14,232 bases of DNA from Spirochaeta sp. (GCA_030635565.1 DAOVYP010000021.1:1-14232); one strand, 5' to 3'; positions 1 to 8,045 are shown, counted from the first letter of the stretch. The notes: a model not told the origin generated them from the letters alone. Program-made: numbers and translations.

Positions 1-379
1 CATCAAAGGGTATGAACGGGGCGTCCTCGGGACCTACGCCGGCAGGAAGCTTGCTCAGTGTACCGCTGAATCTGATGCCCACATCAACATCGTTGTCCAG
101 TTGTTCAACGACGACATTGGTGAGACCGGGTATCTCTTCAGGATTAATCGGGCCGTCGTCCAGATCAAATATCTCGTCGGTTTCCGTCGGTTCTCCGCCC
201 ATTTCGTCAAGAGCCGTCAGCATGGATTTACTCATGGAAAAACGTACCTGGGTTTCGATTTTACCGTTGGGGTTAACCGATATTTCCTGTAATACACCCA
301 GACAGCCGCTTCCTGTCAGTGTGATAACGATGAGTAATCCGAATATGCCTCGGCGGAGCCGATTTTGTTTTGTATTCAT
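1..379 (-). CDS. partial putative lipoprotein, acidic, unknown function
   Basis: The frame is open from the ATG at 377-379 to the left window edge (about 126 codons), so the C-terminus is missing. The protein starts with a basic n-region (MNTKQNRLRR), then a hydrophobic stretch GIFGLLIVITLTGSG ending at Cys26. This fits a signal peptidase II signal with a relaxed lipobox (GSG-C), as seen in spirochaetes. The exported part is acidic, rich in D and E (for example an EPTETDEIFDLDDG run near residues 68-81). No enzyme motif is visible and I do not recognise the family. There is no clear Shine-Dalgarno before the ATG; an in-frame TTG lies three codons upstream. It follows the MFS gene on the same strand after 73 bp, so co-transcription is possible. 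Lipoprotein status is inferred from the N-terminus only. Confidence 0.7.
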   Translation of the reverse strand, partial: MNTKQNRLRRGIFGLLIVITLTGSGCLGVLQEISVNPNGKIETQVRFSMSKSMLTALDEMGGEPTETDEIFDLDDGPINPEEIPGLTNVVVEQLDNDVDVGIRFSGTLSKLPAGVGPEDAPFIPFD

Positions 380-452
380 AATGAACAAGTATGATTAATT
401 GACGATCCATTTCCAGCTTTTTTATTCCACTGACCTCTGGCGCCCCCGCGTG

Positions 453-1631
453 TTATTTCCTCGTGGTGTCCTTCATGAAGAAAAACATGAGCAGGGCGCC
501 CATGAAACCTGTCGCCGCAGCCACCGGCGGAGCCGAGGCATTTCCGGCGATTCCGATCATCAAGGCCGCCAGCGCCGGGCCTCCGAAACCGGCGAATCCC
601 ATAAAGAAACGCCAGATGCTCATGAACGCCACCGGTGAATCCCCCGGTGCCAGATCACCGCTGATGGCGAGGTTAATTCCGGCTCCCATGGCGTTTCCCA
701 GGCCGGCCAGGGCGGACAGGAGCATCAGGGCGGGAAAACTCCGGGCCAGGGGGAGCAGGGCGATGGCCAGGGCCAGGCCCGTCGTACAGGCGATGGCCGC
801 GGTCTTTCGACCGCTTCGGGTCATTATGATGCCGGAAATCCAGAATAGCGCCGTATCCACGGCGGCACCGGTGAACATGACGATGCCGATGCGTGCTTCG
901 TTCAGGCCCAATTCGCCGCCCCAAAGGGGTATCAGGATGTCCCGGGAAGCCCTCAGCATCATCAGGCCGGCAAGTCCCACCCCGGCTGCGAGTATGGTAG
1001 TCCGGCCTGATTTCCATCGTGCAGCCGCCGTTTCCAGTGACCGGGCGTAGCTTCCTTCCGCTCCCGGGGTATGAGGTATGGCGAACAGGATGACAAGCAC
1101 GGCGCTCAGGCAGAAGATACCCTGAATCCCGAACAGGACACGGTATCCGAAATTTTCAGCAAGAAATCCACCCGCCAATGGACCGAGTATACGGGCCAGC
1201 CGCAATGCCCCCCCCTCCATGGACATGGCATGGCCCCGATCCCGGCCGCCGATTTCCTTCTTGAGCCAGGACATCTGAGCGATCCAGATCAGGGAAATGC
1301 CGACGCCGAAGAGAATCACCGAAGCGGTGAACATCATCATATCTGTCGCGGCGATTCTCAGGACCATGGCCAGAACCGTCAGGATTCCGCCGCCGGCCAT
1401 GTTTCGCTTTTCCCCGAAGTGATGCACCAGCCAACCTACGGGAAGGTCGGCAGCCGCCTGTCCCAGGAAAAACAGGGAAGAGACAAGGGCGGCCGTCGCC
1501 ATCGAGGCGCCCAGCTTCCTGGCGTACAGCGGTATGAAGGCATTCCCCAGAGTCATACCGATTGTGATGAGTATTGTCGGAATCAGTATCGGCGCCAGAA
1601 GTCGGCGGTTGGGAATCATGGCTTTGAGCAT
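453..1631 (-). CDS. major facilitator superfamily (MFS) transporter
   Basis: A 392-residue, strongly hydrophobic protein with about 12 predicted membrane segments in two halves, the usual MFS size. After the first two helices comes a motif-A-like loop (DLPVGWLVHHFGEKR, about residues 62-76). A second polar loop around residues 195-210 separates the two six-helix halves. The substrate cannot be named from sequence; drug/proton antiport or metabolite export are both possible. The start is not secure: the ATG at 1629-1631 and one four codons in (1617-1619, MIPNRRLL) both lack a strong Shine-Dalgarno; I kept the longer. It is divergent from pntAA with 98 bp between starts, and a lipoprotein gene follows on the same strand. 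The TTK-rich C-terminus looks complete. Confidence 0.85.
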   Translation of the reverse strand: MLKAMIPNRRLLAPILIPTILITIGMTLGNAFIPLYARKLGASMATAALVSSLFFLGQAAADLPVGWLVHHFGEKRNMAGGGILTVLAMVLRIAATDMMMFTASVILFGVGISLIWIAQMSWLKKEIGGRDRGHAMSMEGGALRLARILGPLAGGFLAENFGYRVLFGIQGIFCLSAVLVILFAIPHTPGAEGSYARSLETAAARWKSGRTTILAAGVGLAGLMMLRASRDILIPLWGGELGLNEARIGIVMFTGAAVDTALFWISGIIMTRSGRKTAAIACTTGLALAIALLPLARSFPALMLLSALAGLGNAMGAGINLAISGDLAPGDSPVAFMSIWRFFMGFAGFGGPALAALMIGIAGNASAPPVAAATGFMGALLMFFFMKDTTRK

Positions 1632-1665
1632 AAACCGGAATCATCACAAACCGACACCGGTGCAG

Positions 1666-1695
1666 TTGCAGACTTGTTTCAATCCTAACTATAAT
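1666..1695 (+). promoter_or_regulatory. sigma-70-type promoter of the pnt operon
   Basis: TTGCAG at 1666-1671 and a perfect TATAAT at 1690-1695 are separated by 18 bp. The -10 box ends 34 bp before the pntAA ATG, giving a short leader. The gap is shared with the divergent MFS gene. Seen in sequence; activity is inferred. Confidence 0.7.
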
Positions 1696-1729
1696 AGGTA
1701 AATATATCTCAATTAGGAAAGAGGTCGAA

Positions 1730-2866
1730 ATGATCGTAGCCGTACCGAGGGAAGTTTCCGATAAACGGACCGCCCTCATCCCCGATGCGACAAAGAAACT
1801 ATGTGCGCTCGAGGGTATTGATGTCGTCGTTGAATCCGGCGTATCCGACCATTGGACCGACTCGGATTACAAGGAAGCGGGAGCTTCGGTTGAGAAAGAC
1901 CGTAAAACCCTGCTCGGGAAAGCCGATGTCATCCTCAGAATCAACCCGACAGATGCAAAAGAGATCGGATCCGTGAAGAAGGGCGCGCTGCATATCAGCC
2001 TCCTCGATCCGTACAACAACAGGACTCTGGTGGAAGCTTATGCCGCGGCCGGAGTTGACGCCATCAGCCTGGAGATGATTCCCCGTACCACCCTGGCTCA
2101 GAAAATGGACGTTCTGAGTTCCCAGGCATCCCTGGCCGGTTATGTGGCCGTCGTGAAGGCCGCCGAAAGGCTGGATAAAATTTTTCCCATGATGATGACC
2201 CCCGCCGGTACATTGACCCCGGTCAAGGTATTCATCATCGGGGCCGGTGTTGCCGGACTTCAGGCCATCGCCACCGCAAAACGGATGGGCGCCCGTGTTG
2301 AAGCGTTCGATACCCGCCCCGTAGTCGAGGAGCAGGTTCATTCTCTGGGTGCCAGGTTTCTCAAGGTGGATCTGGGTGAAACCGGTCAGACCAAAGACGG
2401 GTACGCCAGGGCCCTCACCGATGAACAGCTGGCCAAACAGCGGGAAGCTATGGCCAAGGCTGTTGCCGGTGCAGATGTCACCATTACCACCGCCAAACTC
2501 TTCGGGCGCAAGGCCCCCGTCATTATCACCGCCGACATGCTCAAAGCTGTTAAGAAGGGATCGATTATCGTGGATCTGGCCGCCGGCAGCGGCGGTAACG
2601 TCGAGGGCGTGAAGGTGGATGAGGAAGTGATTCTTGACGGCGTCCGCATAATCGGAATCGATAATCTTCCCGGTGAAGTGGCTGTCCATGCCAGCCAGAT
2701 GTTTGCCAGCAACATGGTGAACCTTCTCACTCACCTCCTGGATACAGAAAAGGGCTCGCTTAATCTCGGTGAAGGTGAAGATGCCGATGAAATTGCCGTC
2801 GGATGTGTTATTGTCCGAGACGGCGCCGTCGTTCATCCGGGAATCAAAGAACACTATGGGAAGTGA
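1730..2866 (+). CDS. pntAA: NAD(P) transhydrogenase subunit alpha part 1 (domain I, NAD(H)-binding)
   Basis: This is the soluble NAD(H)-binding domain I of proton-translocating transhydrogenase, which passes hydride from NADH to NADP+ driven by inward proton flow. The 378 residues match the separate alpha-1 subunit found where alpha is split (Rhodospirillum rubrum type). Visible features: N-terminal PREVSDKRTALIP typical of the AlaDH/PNT family; the mobile RQD loop as Arg119, Gln124 and Asp127 in PRTTLAQKMDVLSSQ; the Rossmann glycine motif GAGVAG at 171-176 with the acidic residue of EAFDTRP downstream; and GSIIVDLAAGSGGNVE, a family hallmark. The start is supported by AGGAAAGAGG at 1715-1724, six bases before the ATG. 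It is the first gene of the operon; the next gene lies 150 bp downstream, unusually far for this operon. Highly confident family assignment. Confidence 0.97.
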   Translation: MIVAVPREVSDKRTALIPDATKKLCALEGIDVVVESGVSDHWTDSDYKEAGASVEKDRKTLLGKADVILRINPTDAKEIGSVKKGALHISLLDPYNNRTLVEAYAAAGVDAISLEMIPRTTLAQKMDVLSSQASLAGYVAVVKAAERLDKIFPMMMTPAGTLTPVKVFIIGAGVAGLQAIATAKRMGARVEAFDTRPVVEEQVHSLGARFLKVDLGETGQTKDGYARALTDEQLAKQREAMAKAVAGADVTITTAKLFGRKAPVIITADMLKAVKKGSIIVDLAAGSGGNVEGVKVDEEVILDGVRIIGIDNLPGEVAVHASQMFASNMVNLLTHLLDTEKGSLNLGEGEDADEIAVGCVIVRDGAVVHPGIKEHYGK

Positions 2867-3016
2867 GAAAAGCGGAAAGATAAAAACGGAAAGCCGGAGG
2901 CTTCGATTTCATCTTTCATTACTCATCATTCATCATTCGTTAAAGACCGGCCGACCCCTCCCCGCAGCCCCGGTCCATATCGATTCAGCAAAGAATCAAC
3001 ACTAAAGGAGACAGTA
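2867..3016. other. intergenic stretch inside the pnt operon with a degenerate ATTCATC repeat
   Basis: 150 bp between pntAA and pntAB with no credible gene. It contains a small hairpin (AAGCC-GGA-GGCTT, about 2889-2901) and a low-complexity run of heptamer-like units (CATTACTCATCATTCATCATTCG, as CATTACT-CATCATT-CATCATTCG) around 2917-2939. A clean Shine-Dalgarno for pntAB ends the gap (AAAGGAGA, 3004-3011). I see no terminator or clear promoter, so the three genes are probably still one transcript. Confidence 0.5.
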
Positions 3017-3307
3017 ATGGGTATTATGCTGCTTTTCGTCCTGGTACTGGCCACTTTCCTGGGTTTCGAACTCATCGCAAAGGTTCCCAGCCAGCTTCAT
3101 ACTCCGCTGATGTCCGGTTCCAACGCCATCAGCGGTATCACCATCGTCGGTGCTCTGATCAGCCTGCTTGGCACCTGGAACACACAGGACGACATCCTGC
3201 GCACAGTTCTGGGAACCTGCGCCGTGATGTTCGCTACCATAAATGTTGTCGGTGGATACCTGGTGACCGACCGCATGCTCGGCATGTTCACCGGAGGTAA
3301 GAAGTAA
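3017..3307 (+). CDS. pntAB: NAD(P) transhydrogenase subunit alpha part 2 (membrane domain)
   Basis: A 96-residue small membrane subunit of the proton-translocating transhydrogenase, matching PntAB of split-alpha systems. Three hydrophobic segments are visible: about residues 2-18 (IMLLFVLVLATFLGFEL), 37-53 (NAISGITIVGALISLLG) and 61-83 (LRTVLGTCAVMFATINVVGG). The loop VPSQLHTPLMSGSNAISG between the first two is strongly conserved in the family. It forms part of the transmembrane proton channel together with PntB. The start has an AAAGGAG Shine-Dalgarno. pntB starts two bases after its stop, so the two membrane subunits are likely translationally coupled. Confidence 0.95.
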   Translation: MGIMLLFVLVLATFLGFELIAKVPSQLHTPLMSGSNAISGITIVGALISLLGTWNTQDDILRTVLGTCAVMFATINVVGGYLVTDRMLGMFTGGKK

Positions 3308-3309
3308 TC

Positions 3310-4734
3310 ATGCCCGATTCATTGGTCAATCTGTTATACATCGTATCGGCCATGCTCTTTGTCTTCGGGCTGAAAATGCTCGGCAAGGCGGATACCGCCC
3401 GAAAGGGTAATCGAATCTCGGCCATCGGTATGCTCATTGCTATCGTCACTGCCCTGGCTTCGGACAATCTGATCCATTGGCCCTGGATCGTCGTCGGCCT
3501 CGCGGCCGGTTCGGTGATAGGTGCTCTGGCCGCCAGACTGGTTGCCATGACATCCATGCCCGAGATGGTGGCCCTCTTCAACGGATTCGGCGGTATCGCC
3601 AGTCTCCTGGTGGGTTGGGTCGAATTTCAGCGGCTCCACAGCGCCGGTCTTCTGGCTGGTACACCGTGGAACGATCTGGCCATCATCGGCGTGACGGTGC
3701 TCATCGGAGGGGTTACCTTCACCGGTTCCATGATTGCCTGGGGTAAACTGTCCGAGAAGATGACCTCCAAGCCCATCCTCTACGGCGGACAGCAGGTGGT
3801 AAACGGATTCACGGTGATTCTCATTCTGGCGGCAATTCTCCTGGTTTCCGTCGGTCGTCCGTTCCTGGGTCCGGGAAACCTTCTGCCGTTCCTGTCGCCT
3901 TATACGATGCTGATCGTCCTTGGTGCTTTAAGTTTGATTTTCGGTGTCATGGTGGTGATTCCCATCGGCGGCGGTGACATGCCCGTGATTATCTCCCTGC
4001 TCAATGCCTACAGCGGCATGGCCGCCTGTGCGGCAGGATTCGTCATCAAGAACAACGTGCTCATCGTATCCGGAGCATTGGTCGGTTCCAGCGGCATCAT
4101 TCTCACCAACATCATGTGCAAAGCCATGAACAGATCCCTGGCCAATGTCCTCTTCAGCGGATTCGGGTCCGGAGGCGGAAGCAGGCAGGGTGCCGGTTTC
4201 ACCGGTGAGGCCAAACCAGTCTCCATCGAGGACGCTTACCCGATTCTTGAAGCGGCGCAGAATATTCTGATCGTTCCGGGATACGGAATGGCTGTAGCAC
4301 AGGCCCAGCATGCTGTCCAGGAACTGGCATCGCTGCTGAAAGAGAACGGTGCCGAAGTGAACTTCGGAATCCATCCGGTAGCCGGCAGGATGCCCGGTCA
4401 TATGAACGTACTGCTGGCTGAAGCCAATGTGCCTTACGATCAGCTTCGGGAGATGGATGACGTGAATCCCACCATCGAGATGGTGGACGTCGCCCTGGTT
4501 ATCGGTGCAAACGATGTCGTGAATCCCGCAGCCAGGACCGACGAGGGTTCACCCCTTTACGGAATGCCCGTCATCAATGTGGATAAAGCCCATACCGTCA
4601 TCGTTTTCAAGAGGTCTCTCAATCCCGGTTTTGCAGGAGTGGACAACCCGCTCTTCTTCGGAGAGAACACCCGGATGCTGTTCGGTGACGCCAAGCATTC
4701 GATGCAGGGGCTCGTGGCGGAATTCAAAGATTAA
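3310..4734 (+). CDS. pntB: NAD(P) transhydrogenase subunit beta (membrane domain II plus NADP(H)-binding domain III)
   Basis: A 474-residue beta subunit. Residues 1 to about 290 are a run of hydrophobic helices forming the rest of the proton channel; residues about 300-474 are the soluble NADP(H)-binding domain III. Domain III shows the family motifs in order: VPGYGMAVAQAQ (nucleotide-binding glycine loop), HPVAGRMPGHMNVLLAEA, GANDVVNPAA, the SPLYGMPV loop, and KRSLNPGFAGVDNPLFF, which closes over NADP(H). The enzyme raises the NADPH/NADP+ ratio at the expense of the proton motive force. A GGAGG at 3293-3297, inside the end of pntAB, serves its ATG. The gene ends one base before the stop of the convergent isocitrate dehydrogenase, so there is no room for a terminator between them. 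Confidence 0.97.
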   Translation: MPDSLVNLLYIVSAMLFVFGLKMLGKADTARKGNRISAIGMLIAIVTALASDNLIHWPWIVVGLAAGSVIGALAARLVAMTSMPEMVALFNGFGGIASLLVGWVEFQRLHSAGLLAGTPWNDLAIIGVTVLIGGVTFTGSMIAWGKLSEKMTSKPILYGGQQVVNGFTVILILAAILLVSVGRPFLGPGNLLPFLSPYTMLIVLGALSLIFGVMVVIPIGGGDMPVIISLLNAYSGMAACAAGFVIKNNVLIVSGALVGSSGIILTNIMCKAMNRSLANVLFSGFGSGGGSRQGAGFTGEAKPVSIEDAYPILEAAQNILIVPGYGMAVAQAQHAVQELASLLKENGAEVNFGIHPVAGRMPGHMNVLLAEANVPYDQLREMDDVNPTIEMVDVALVIGANDVVNPAARTDEGSPLYGMPVINVDKAHTVIVFKRSLNPGFAGVDNPLFFGENTRMLFGDAKHSMQGLVAEFKD

Positions 4735-4735
4735 C

Positions 4736-6955
4736 TCAGATTGAATCGATGATGCCGTTCAGCAGAGCACAAGGTCTCATCACCGCATCCGCGGCGGCTT
4801 TGTCCGGTTTATAATAACCGCCGAAATCGACCGGGAATCCCTGTATTCCGTTCAGCTCTTCAACGATGGACTTCTCGTTCTCCGCCAGTTTACGGGCGGG
4901 TTCGGTGAATTTTTCCTTCAACTCGGCATCATCATCCTGTTCCGCCAGTGCCTTCGCCCAGAAGGCGGCCAGGTAGTAGTGGCTTCCACGGTTGTCCAGC
5001 TCCCCGGATACCCGGGAAGGGGACTTCCGTTTTTCAAGGAGTTCTCCGGTGGCCGTGTCCAGGGTCCTTCCCAGAAGTCCGGCTCTATCATTGCCGAACC
5101 TGTTTGCCAGATGTTCAAAAGACATTGCCAGGGCAAGGAATTCCCCCAGTGAGTCCCAGCGCAAATGGTTTTCCTTCTGCAGCTGCTGCACATGTTTGGG
5201 TGCCGAACCTCCGGCTCCGGTCTCGAAGAGTCCACCGCCGTTCATCAGGGGGACGATGGAAAGCATCTTTGCGCTTGTGCCCAGTTCCAGGATGGGAAAG
5301 AGATCGGTGAGATAATCCCGCAGGACATTCCCGGTTACAGATATGGTGTCTTTGCCGGCTCTGGCCCGTTCAAGAGCGTGTTTGCAGGCCTTTGCCGGTT
5401 CCATGATGTCTATCTCAAGTCCGGAAGTATCATAATCCGGCAAATAGGTCTTCACTTTCGCGATGAGCTCGGCATCATGGGCTCTCTTTTCATCCAGCCA
5501 GAAGACCGCAGGGGAACCCGTGGCTCCGGCTCTGGAGACTGCCAGTTTCACCCAGTCGCGGACCGGAGCATCTTTCACCTGGCAGATCCGGAACAGATCG
5601 CCTTTTTCAACCTTTTGCTCCAGGAATACATCGCCTGCCGGGTTCACCGCCCTGAAGACGCCGGGGCCGGGGGATTTGAATGTTTTATCATGGGAACCGT
5701 ATTCCTCGGCTTTCTTCGCCATCAAACCCACGTTGGAAACGCTGCCCATAGTTGCGGGATCGAAGGCGCCGTTTTCCCGGCAGAAATCGATGGCGGCCCG
5801 GTAAACCCCGGCATAGCTTCTGTCGGGGATCACGGCTTTCATGTCTCTCTCAGAACCGTCAGGTCCCCACATCTTTCCCGAATTACGGATAGCCGCAGGC
5901 ATAGAGGCATCAATAATAATATCGCTGGGGACATGGAGATTGTTGATTCCCCTGTCGGAGTTCACCATGGCCAGATCCGGCCTTGAGGCGTAACATGCCT
6001 TGATATCAGCCTCGATTTCAGCCCTTTTCTCCGGATTCAAGGTGCCGATTTTCGTTTCAAGATCGGCCAGACCATGGTCGGGATCCACCCCGAGGTCATC
6101 CAATACATTTTTGTGCCTGTCGAAAACATCCTTGAAGAAAACCGAGACGGCGTGGCCGAATATCACCGGGTCGGACACTTTCATCATGGTGGCCTTCAAG
6201 TGGATTGAGAACAGAACCTCTCTGGCTGCGGCGTCTTCGATCTCTTTTTCCAGGAAGCTCCGCAGGGCCTTGCGGCTCATAACCGCCGCATCCAGTATTT
6301 CACCGGCTTCCAGCGCCGTCTCACCCTTGAGCTGCTTCACGGTGCCGTTGTTTCCGGCAAATTCGATGCGGAAGGACGACTCCCCGGGCACCGTCACCGA
6401 CTTTTCGCTTCCGAAAAAATCCCCGTCTTCCATACTGGAGACATGGGTTTTCGAGTCAGGCGACCAGGCCCCCATGGAATGGGGATTCTCACGGGCGTAC
6501 CGCTTCACCGCCGGTGCCGACCGGCGGTCGGAATTGCCCTCACGAAGTACCGGGTTGACGGCACTGCCCTTTATCTTGTCGTACCGTGCACGAACAGCTT
6601 TTTCAGTGTCGTTTTTTGCTTCTTCGGGGAAGTCGGGTATTGGATAACCCTTATCCCGGAGTTCTTGCACCGCTCCCTGTATCTGAGGAATCGACGCGGA
6701 GATATTCGGTAATTTGATGATGTTGGCTTCAGGTTCTTTAACCAGTTCGCCCAAATCAAGCAGGGCATCGGAAACCCTTTGGTCTTCAGTCAGGTAATCG
6801 GGAAATGCGGCCAGGATGCGGCCGGCCAGGGAAATGTCCCGGGTTTCCACTTTTACCCCGGCAGCCCTGCTGAACGCCTGGATGACGGGAAGAAAAGAGT
6901 GGGTGGCGAGCATCGGTGCCTCGTCGGTGTAGGTATAGATTATTCCGGGTTTCAT
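4736..6955 (-). CDS. icd: monomeric NADP-dependent isocitrate dehydrogenase
   Basis: Oxidatively decarboxylates isocitrate to 2-oxoglutarate, making NADPH. The 739 residues match the 740-residue monomeric class (Azotobacter vinelandii, Corynebacterium), not the dimeric Icd family. Family elements: REGNSDRR (138-145), [12 protein letters not shown] with Lys254, [17 protein letters not shown] with Asp349, [10 protein letters not shown] with Tyr419, and VLRDYLTDL with Arg546, Asp547 and Asp551 for Mg2+-isocitrate. The NADP site shows KHVQQ with His588, HLRWDSLGE with Arg599 and [16 protein letters not shown] with Arg648. From memory of the Azotobacter enzyme these fall one residue off its numbering, so the catalytic set looks intact. 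The ATG has a good Shine-Dalgarno (AGGAG, minus strand, about 6962-6966). It converges on pntB with one base between stops. Its upstream region carries a hairpin and a MITE-like insertion. Confidence 0.97.
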   Translation of the reverse strand: MKPGIIYTYTDEAPMLATHSFLPVIQAFSRAAGVKVETRDISLAGRILAAFPDYLTEDQRVSDALLDLGELVKEPEANIIKLPNISASIPQIQGAVQELRDKGYPIPDFPEEAKNDTEKAVRARYDKIKGSAVNPVLREGNSDRRSAPAVKRYARENPHSMGAWSPDSKTHVSSMEDGDFFGSEKSVTVPGESSFRIEFAGNNGTVKQLKGETALEAGEILDAAVMSRKALRSFLEKEIEDAAAREVLFSIHLKATMMKVSDPVIFGHAVSVFFKDVFDRHKNVLDDLGVDPDHGLADLETKIGTLNPEKRAEIEADIKACYASRPDLAMVNSDRGINNLHVPSDIIIDASMPAAIRNSGKMWGPDGSERDMKAVIPDRSYAGVYRAAIDFCRENGAFDPATMGSVSNVGLMAKKAEEYGSHDKTFKSPGPGVFRAVNPAGDVFLEQKVEKGDLFRICQVKDAPVRDWVKLAVSRAGATGSPAVFWLDEKRAHDAELIAKVKTYLPDYDTSGLEIDIMEPAKACKHALERARAGKDTISVTGNVLRDYLTDLFPILELGTSAKMLSIVPLMNGGGLFETGAGGSAPKHVQQLQKENHLRWDSLGEFLALAMSFEHLANRFGNDRAGLLGRTLDTATGELLEKRKSPSRVSGELDNRGSHYYLAAFWAKALAEQDDDAELKEKFTEPARKLAENEKSIVEELNGIQGFPVDFGGYYKPDKAAADAVMRPCALLNGIIDSI

Positions 6956-6981
6956 TGCGGCTCCTGATATCGGGTTAAGTT

Positions 6982-7021
6982 ATGAGGTTCTTTCAGAATT
7001 GCCATTTTGCTGGAACCTCAT
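6982..7021 (+). repeat. nested hairpin element, copy 1
   Basis: Outer stem ATGAGGTTC (6982-6990) pairs perfectly with GAACCTCAT (7013-7021). The 22-nt interior is TTT, then an inner hairpin CAGAAT-TGCC-ATTTTG (one G.T pair read on this strand), then CTG. A second copy with the same architecture, the same inner stem and a completely different outer stem lies at 9268-9311. In copy 1 the element falls in the likely leader of the isocitrate dehydrogenase gene, about 27 bp upstream of its ATG on the opposite strand. It could be an RNA structure or a DNA-level mobile hairpin; the sequence does not decide. Confidence 0.6.
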
Positions 7022-7059
7022 TATGTATAACATATTTCATTTGTATGGAACTGTTCTCT

Positions 7060-7319
7060 AACTGATTGTAGTAATTCTCAAAGTAGCCGATTTGCGGTAG
7101 GGATCCCCAAACGAGCGAGAGGAATGAACAAACATCGTTTGAGCATTCCCGAGGGAGAGCAGGGGAGGGCGCCACAGGCGCACATTGGAGCAGAAATGCA
7201 CCGGAGCCGCCGGCGGCGGGTACAGAGCCGGGAAAAGGCTCCGAAAAAGCACGTTGCAGTGGAAAGCCCAGCCCTGGGTCGCAGGGACCGCCCACTTTGA
7301 GAATTACTGAACTGATTGT
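7060..7319. mobile_element. MITE-like non-autonomous element with TIRs and target-site duplication
   Basis: Perfect 15-bp inverted repeats AGTAATTCTCAAAGT (7070-7084) and ACTTTGAGAATTACT (7294-7308) bound about 240 bp. Outside them a 10-bp direct repeat AACTGATTGT occurs at 7060-7069 and 7310-7319, one base (G7309) away from the right repeat. This is the classic signature of transposition with a 9-10 bp target duplication. The interior encodes no plausible protein and no transposase. It is GC-rich and full of hairpins: GAATG...CATTC (7122-7148), GCGCC-ACA-GGCGC (7169-7181), the 12-bp palindrome GCCGCCGGCGGC (7206-7217) and CGGAGCC/GGCTCCG (7202-7208 with 7237-7243). Its base composition contrasts with the AT-rich flanks. 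It lies between isocitrate dehydrogenase and vapB. Confidence 0.82.
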
Positions 7320-7360
7320 TCCCCCATTCTACGGTGATGACGTAATGATATTCGACTTAC

Positions 7361-7387
7361 GTATATACGATAGTATATTATATATAC
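7361..7387. promoter_or_regulatory. palindromic operator/promoter region of vapBC
   Basis: Two adjacent AT-rich palindromes precede vapB: GTATATAC (7361-7368) and GTATAT-TAT-ATATAC (7373-7387). The second contains a possible -10 (TATATT, 7374-7379) and touches the Shine-Dalgarno. VapB-type antitoxins usually repress their own operon by binding palindromes overlapping the promoter, so this is the likely autoregulatory site. No convincing -35 box is visible. Confidence 0.55.
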
Positions 7388-7397
7388 AGGAGTGATT

Positions 7398-7652
7398 ATG
7401 CCTCTGAGTATCAGAAACCGCAGAGCTGAAGAACTGGTCCGGAGACTGGCTCAAATCACCGGAAACTCAATGACCGAAGTTATCATCGAGGCTTTGGAAG
7501 ACAAAGCCAGGCGCCTGGACAAACAGCCGATACGTGAGGGGGCGTTGGAGCGCATAATGGCGATATCCCGCCGATGTGCCTCACTGCCGACTCTGGATAA
7601 CCGTCCGGAAGAGGAAATACTCGGCTACGGTGATAATGGTACACCCGTGTAG
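7398..7652 (+). CDS. vapB: VapB-type antitoxin (PSK/Rv0623-like)
   Basis: An 84-residue protein beginning MPLSIRNRRAEELVRRLAQI, followed by TGNSMTEVIIEALEDKARRL. This is the typical N-terminus of PSK-type VapB antitoxins, where a short ribbon-helix-helix-like segment binds DNA and the C-terminal tail blocks the toxin. I chose ATG 7398 because AGGAG (7388-7392) is ideally spaced before it; a GTG six bases upstream overlaps that Shine-Dalgarno. The tail (residues about 45-84) contains the acidic EEEILGYGDNG stretch that probably wraps around VapC. Its stop codon directly abuts the vapC ATG, the usual coupled arrangement of toxin-antitoxin operons. The role of neutralising the adjacent PIN nuclease is inferred from family and context. 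Confidence 0.88.
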   Translation: MPLSIRNRRAEELVRRLAQITGNSMTEVIIEALEDKARRLDKQPIREGALERIMAISRRCASLPTLDNRPEEEILGYGDNGTPV

Positions 7653-8045
7653 ATGGTTATTGATACATCCGCGGTTATGGCAATTCTTCTCGGAGAGAGT
7701 GATTCGGATCGAATCGGAAGAGCTCTCCTCTCTGATTCTCGCTGCATAATGAGTGCATTCACCGCCCTGGAAACTTCTATGGTAATAGAGGGACGCAAAG
7801 GCAGTGCCGGAGGGCGGGAATGGGAGTTGCTGGCATTTCATGCAGGAATTGAGTTTATACCTTTCACTTACTCACAGCAGAGTCTGGCAATTGAAGCCTG
7901 GCGCCGGTATGGCAAGGGGAATCATCCGGCAGCCCTCAATATCGGTGATTGCTGCTCCTATGCCCTGGCCGCTCATACCGGGGAATCGTTGCTCTTCAAA
8001 GGTGATGACTTTACACAAACCGATATAAGTCAGGTTGAATGGTGA
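7653..8045 (+). CDS. vapC: VapC-type PIN-domain ribonuclease toxin
   Basis: A 130-residue PIN domain. The N-terminal MVIDTSAVMAILLGE carries the first acidic residue Asp4. The other acidic residues of the metal-binding site follow in order: Glu40 (ALETSMVIE), Asp99 (NIGDCCSYALA) and Asp118 or Asp119 (FKGDDF). All four quadrant acids are present, so the nuclease looks active. Family members cleave tRNA or rRNA with Mg2+ when released from VapB; the target of this one cannot be predicted. The ATG starts at the base after the vapB stop codon, indicating translational coupling; the end of vapB offers no separate strong Shine-Dalgarno. The pair lies next to a MITE-like element, consistent with a mobile or exchangeable locus. 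Confidence 0.92.
   Translation: MVIDTSAVMAILLGESDSDRIGRALLSDSRCIMSAFTALETSMVIEGRKGSAGGREWELLAFHAGIEFIPFTYSQQSLAIEAWRRYGKGNHPAALNIGDCCSYALAAHTGESLLFKGDDFTQTDISQVEW

Noticed and set aside
12..398. Plus-strand 128-codon frame at the left end
   Set aside because: The opposite strand encodes a plausible lipoprotein over the same span; the plus frame is Ser/Pro-rich shadow sequence.
2769..3005. 78-codon plus-strand frame overlapping the end of pntAA
   Set aside because: It begins in another frame of pntAA and continues into repeat-rich spacer with no Shine-Dalgarno or family features.
6993..7295. 100-codon minus-strand open frame in the MITE-like element
   Set aside because: It starts inside one terminal repeat and runs out through the other into the flank, has low-complexity Pro/Gly/Ser composition and no recognisable domain.
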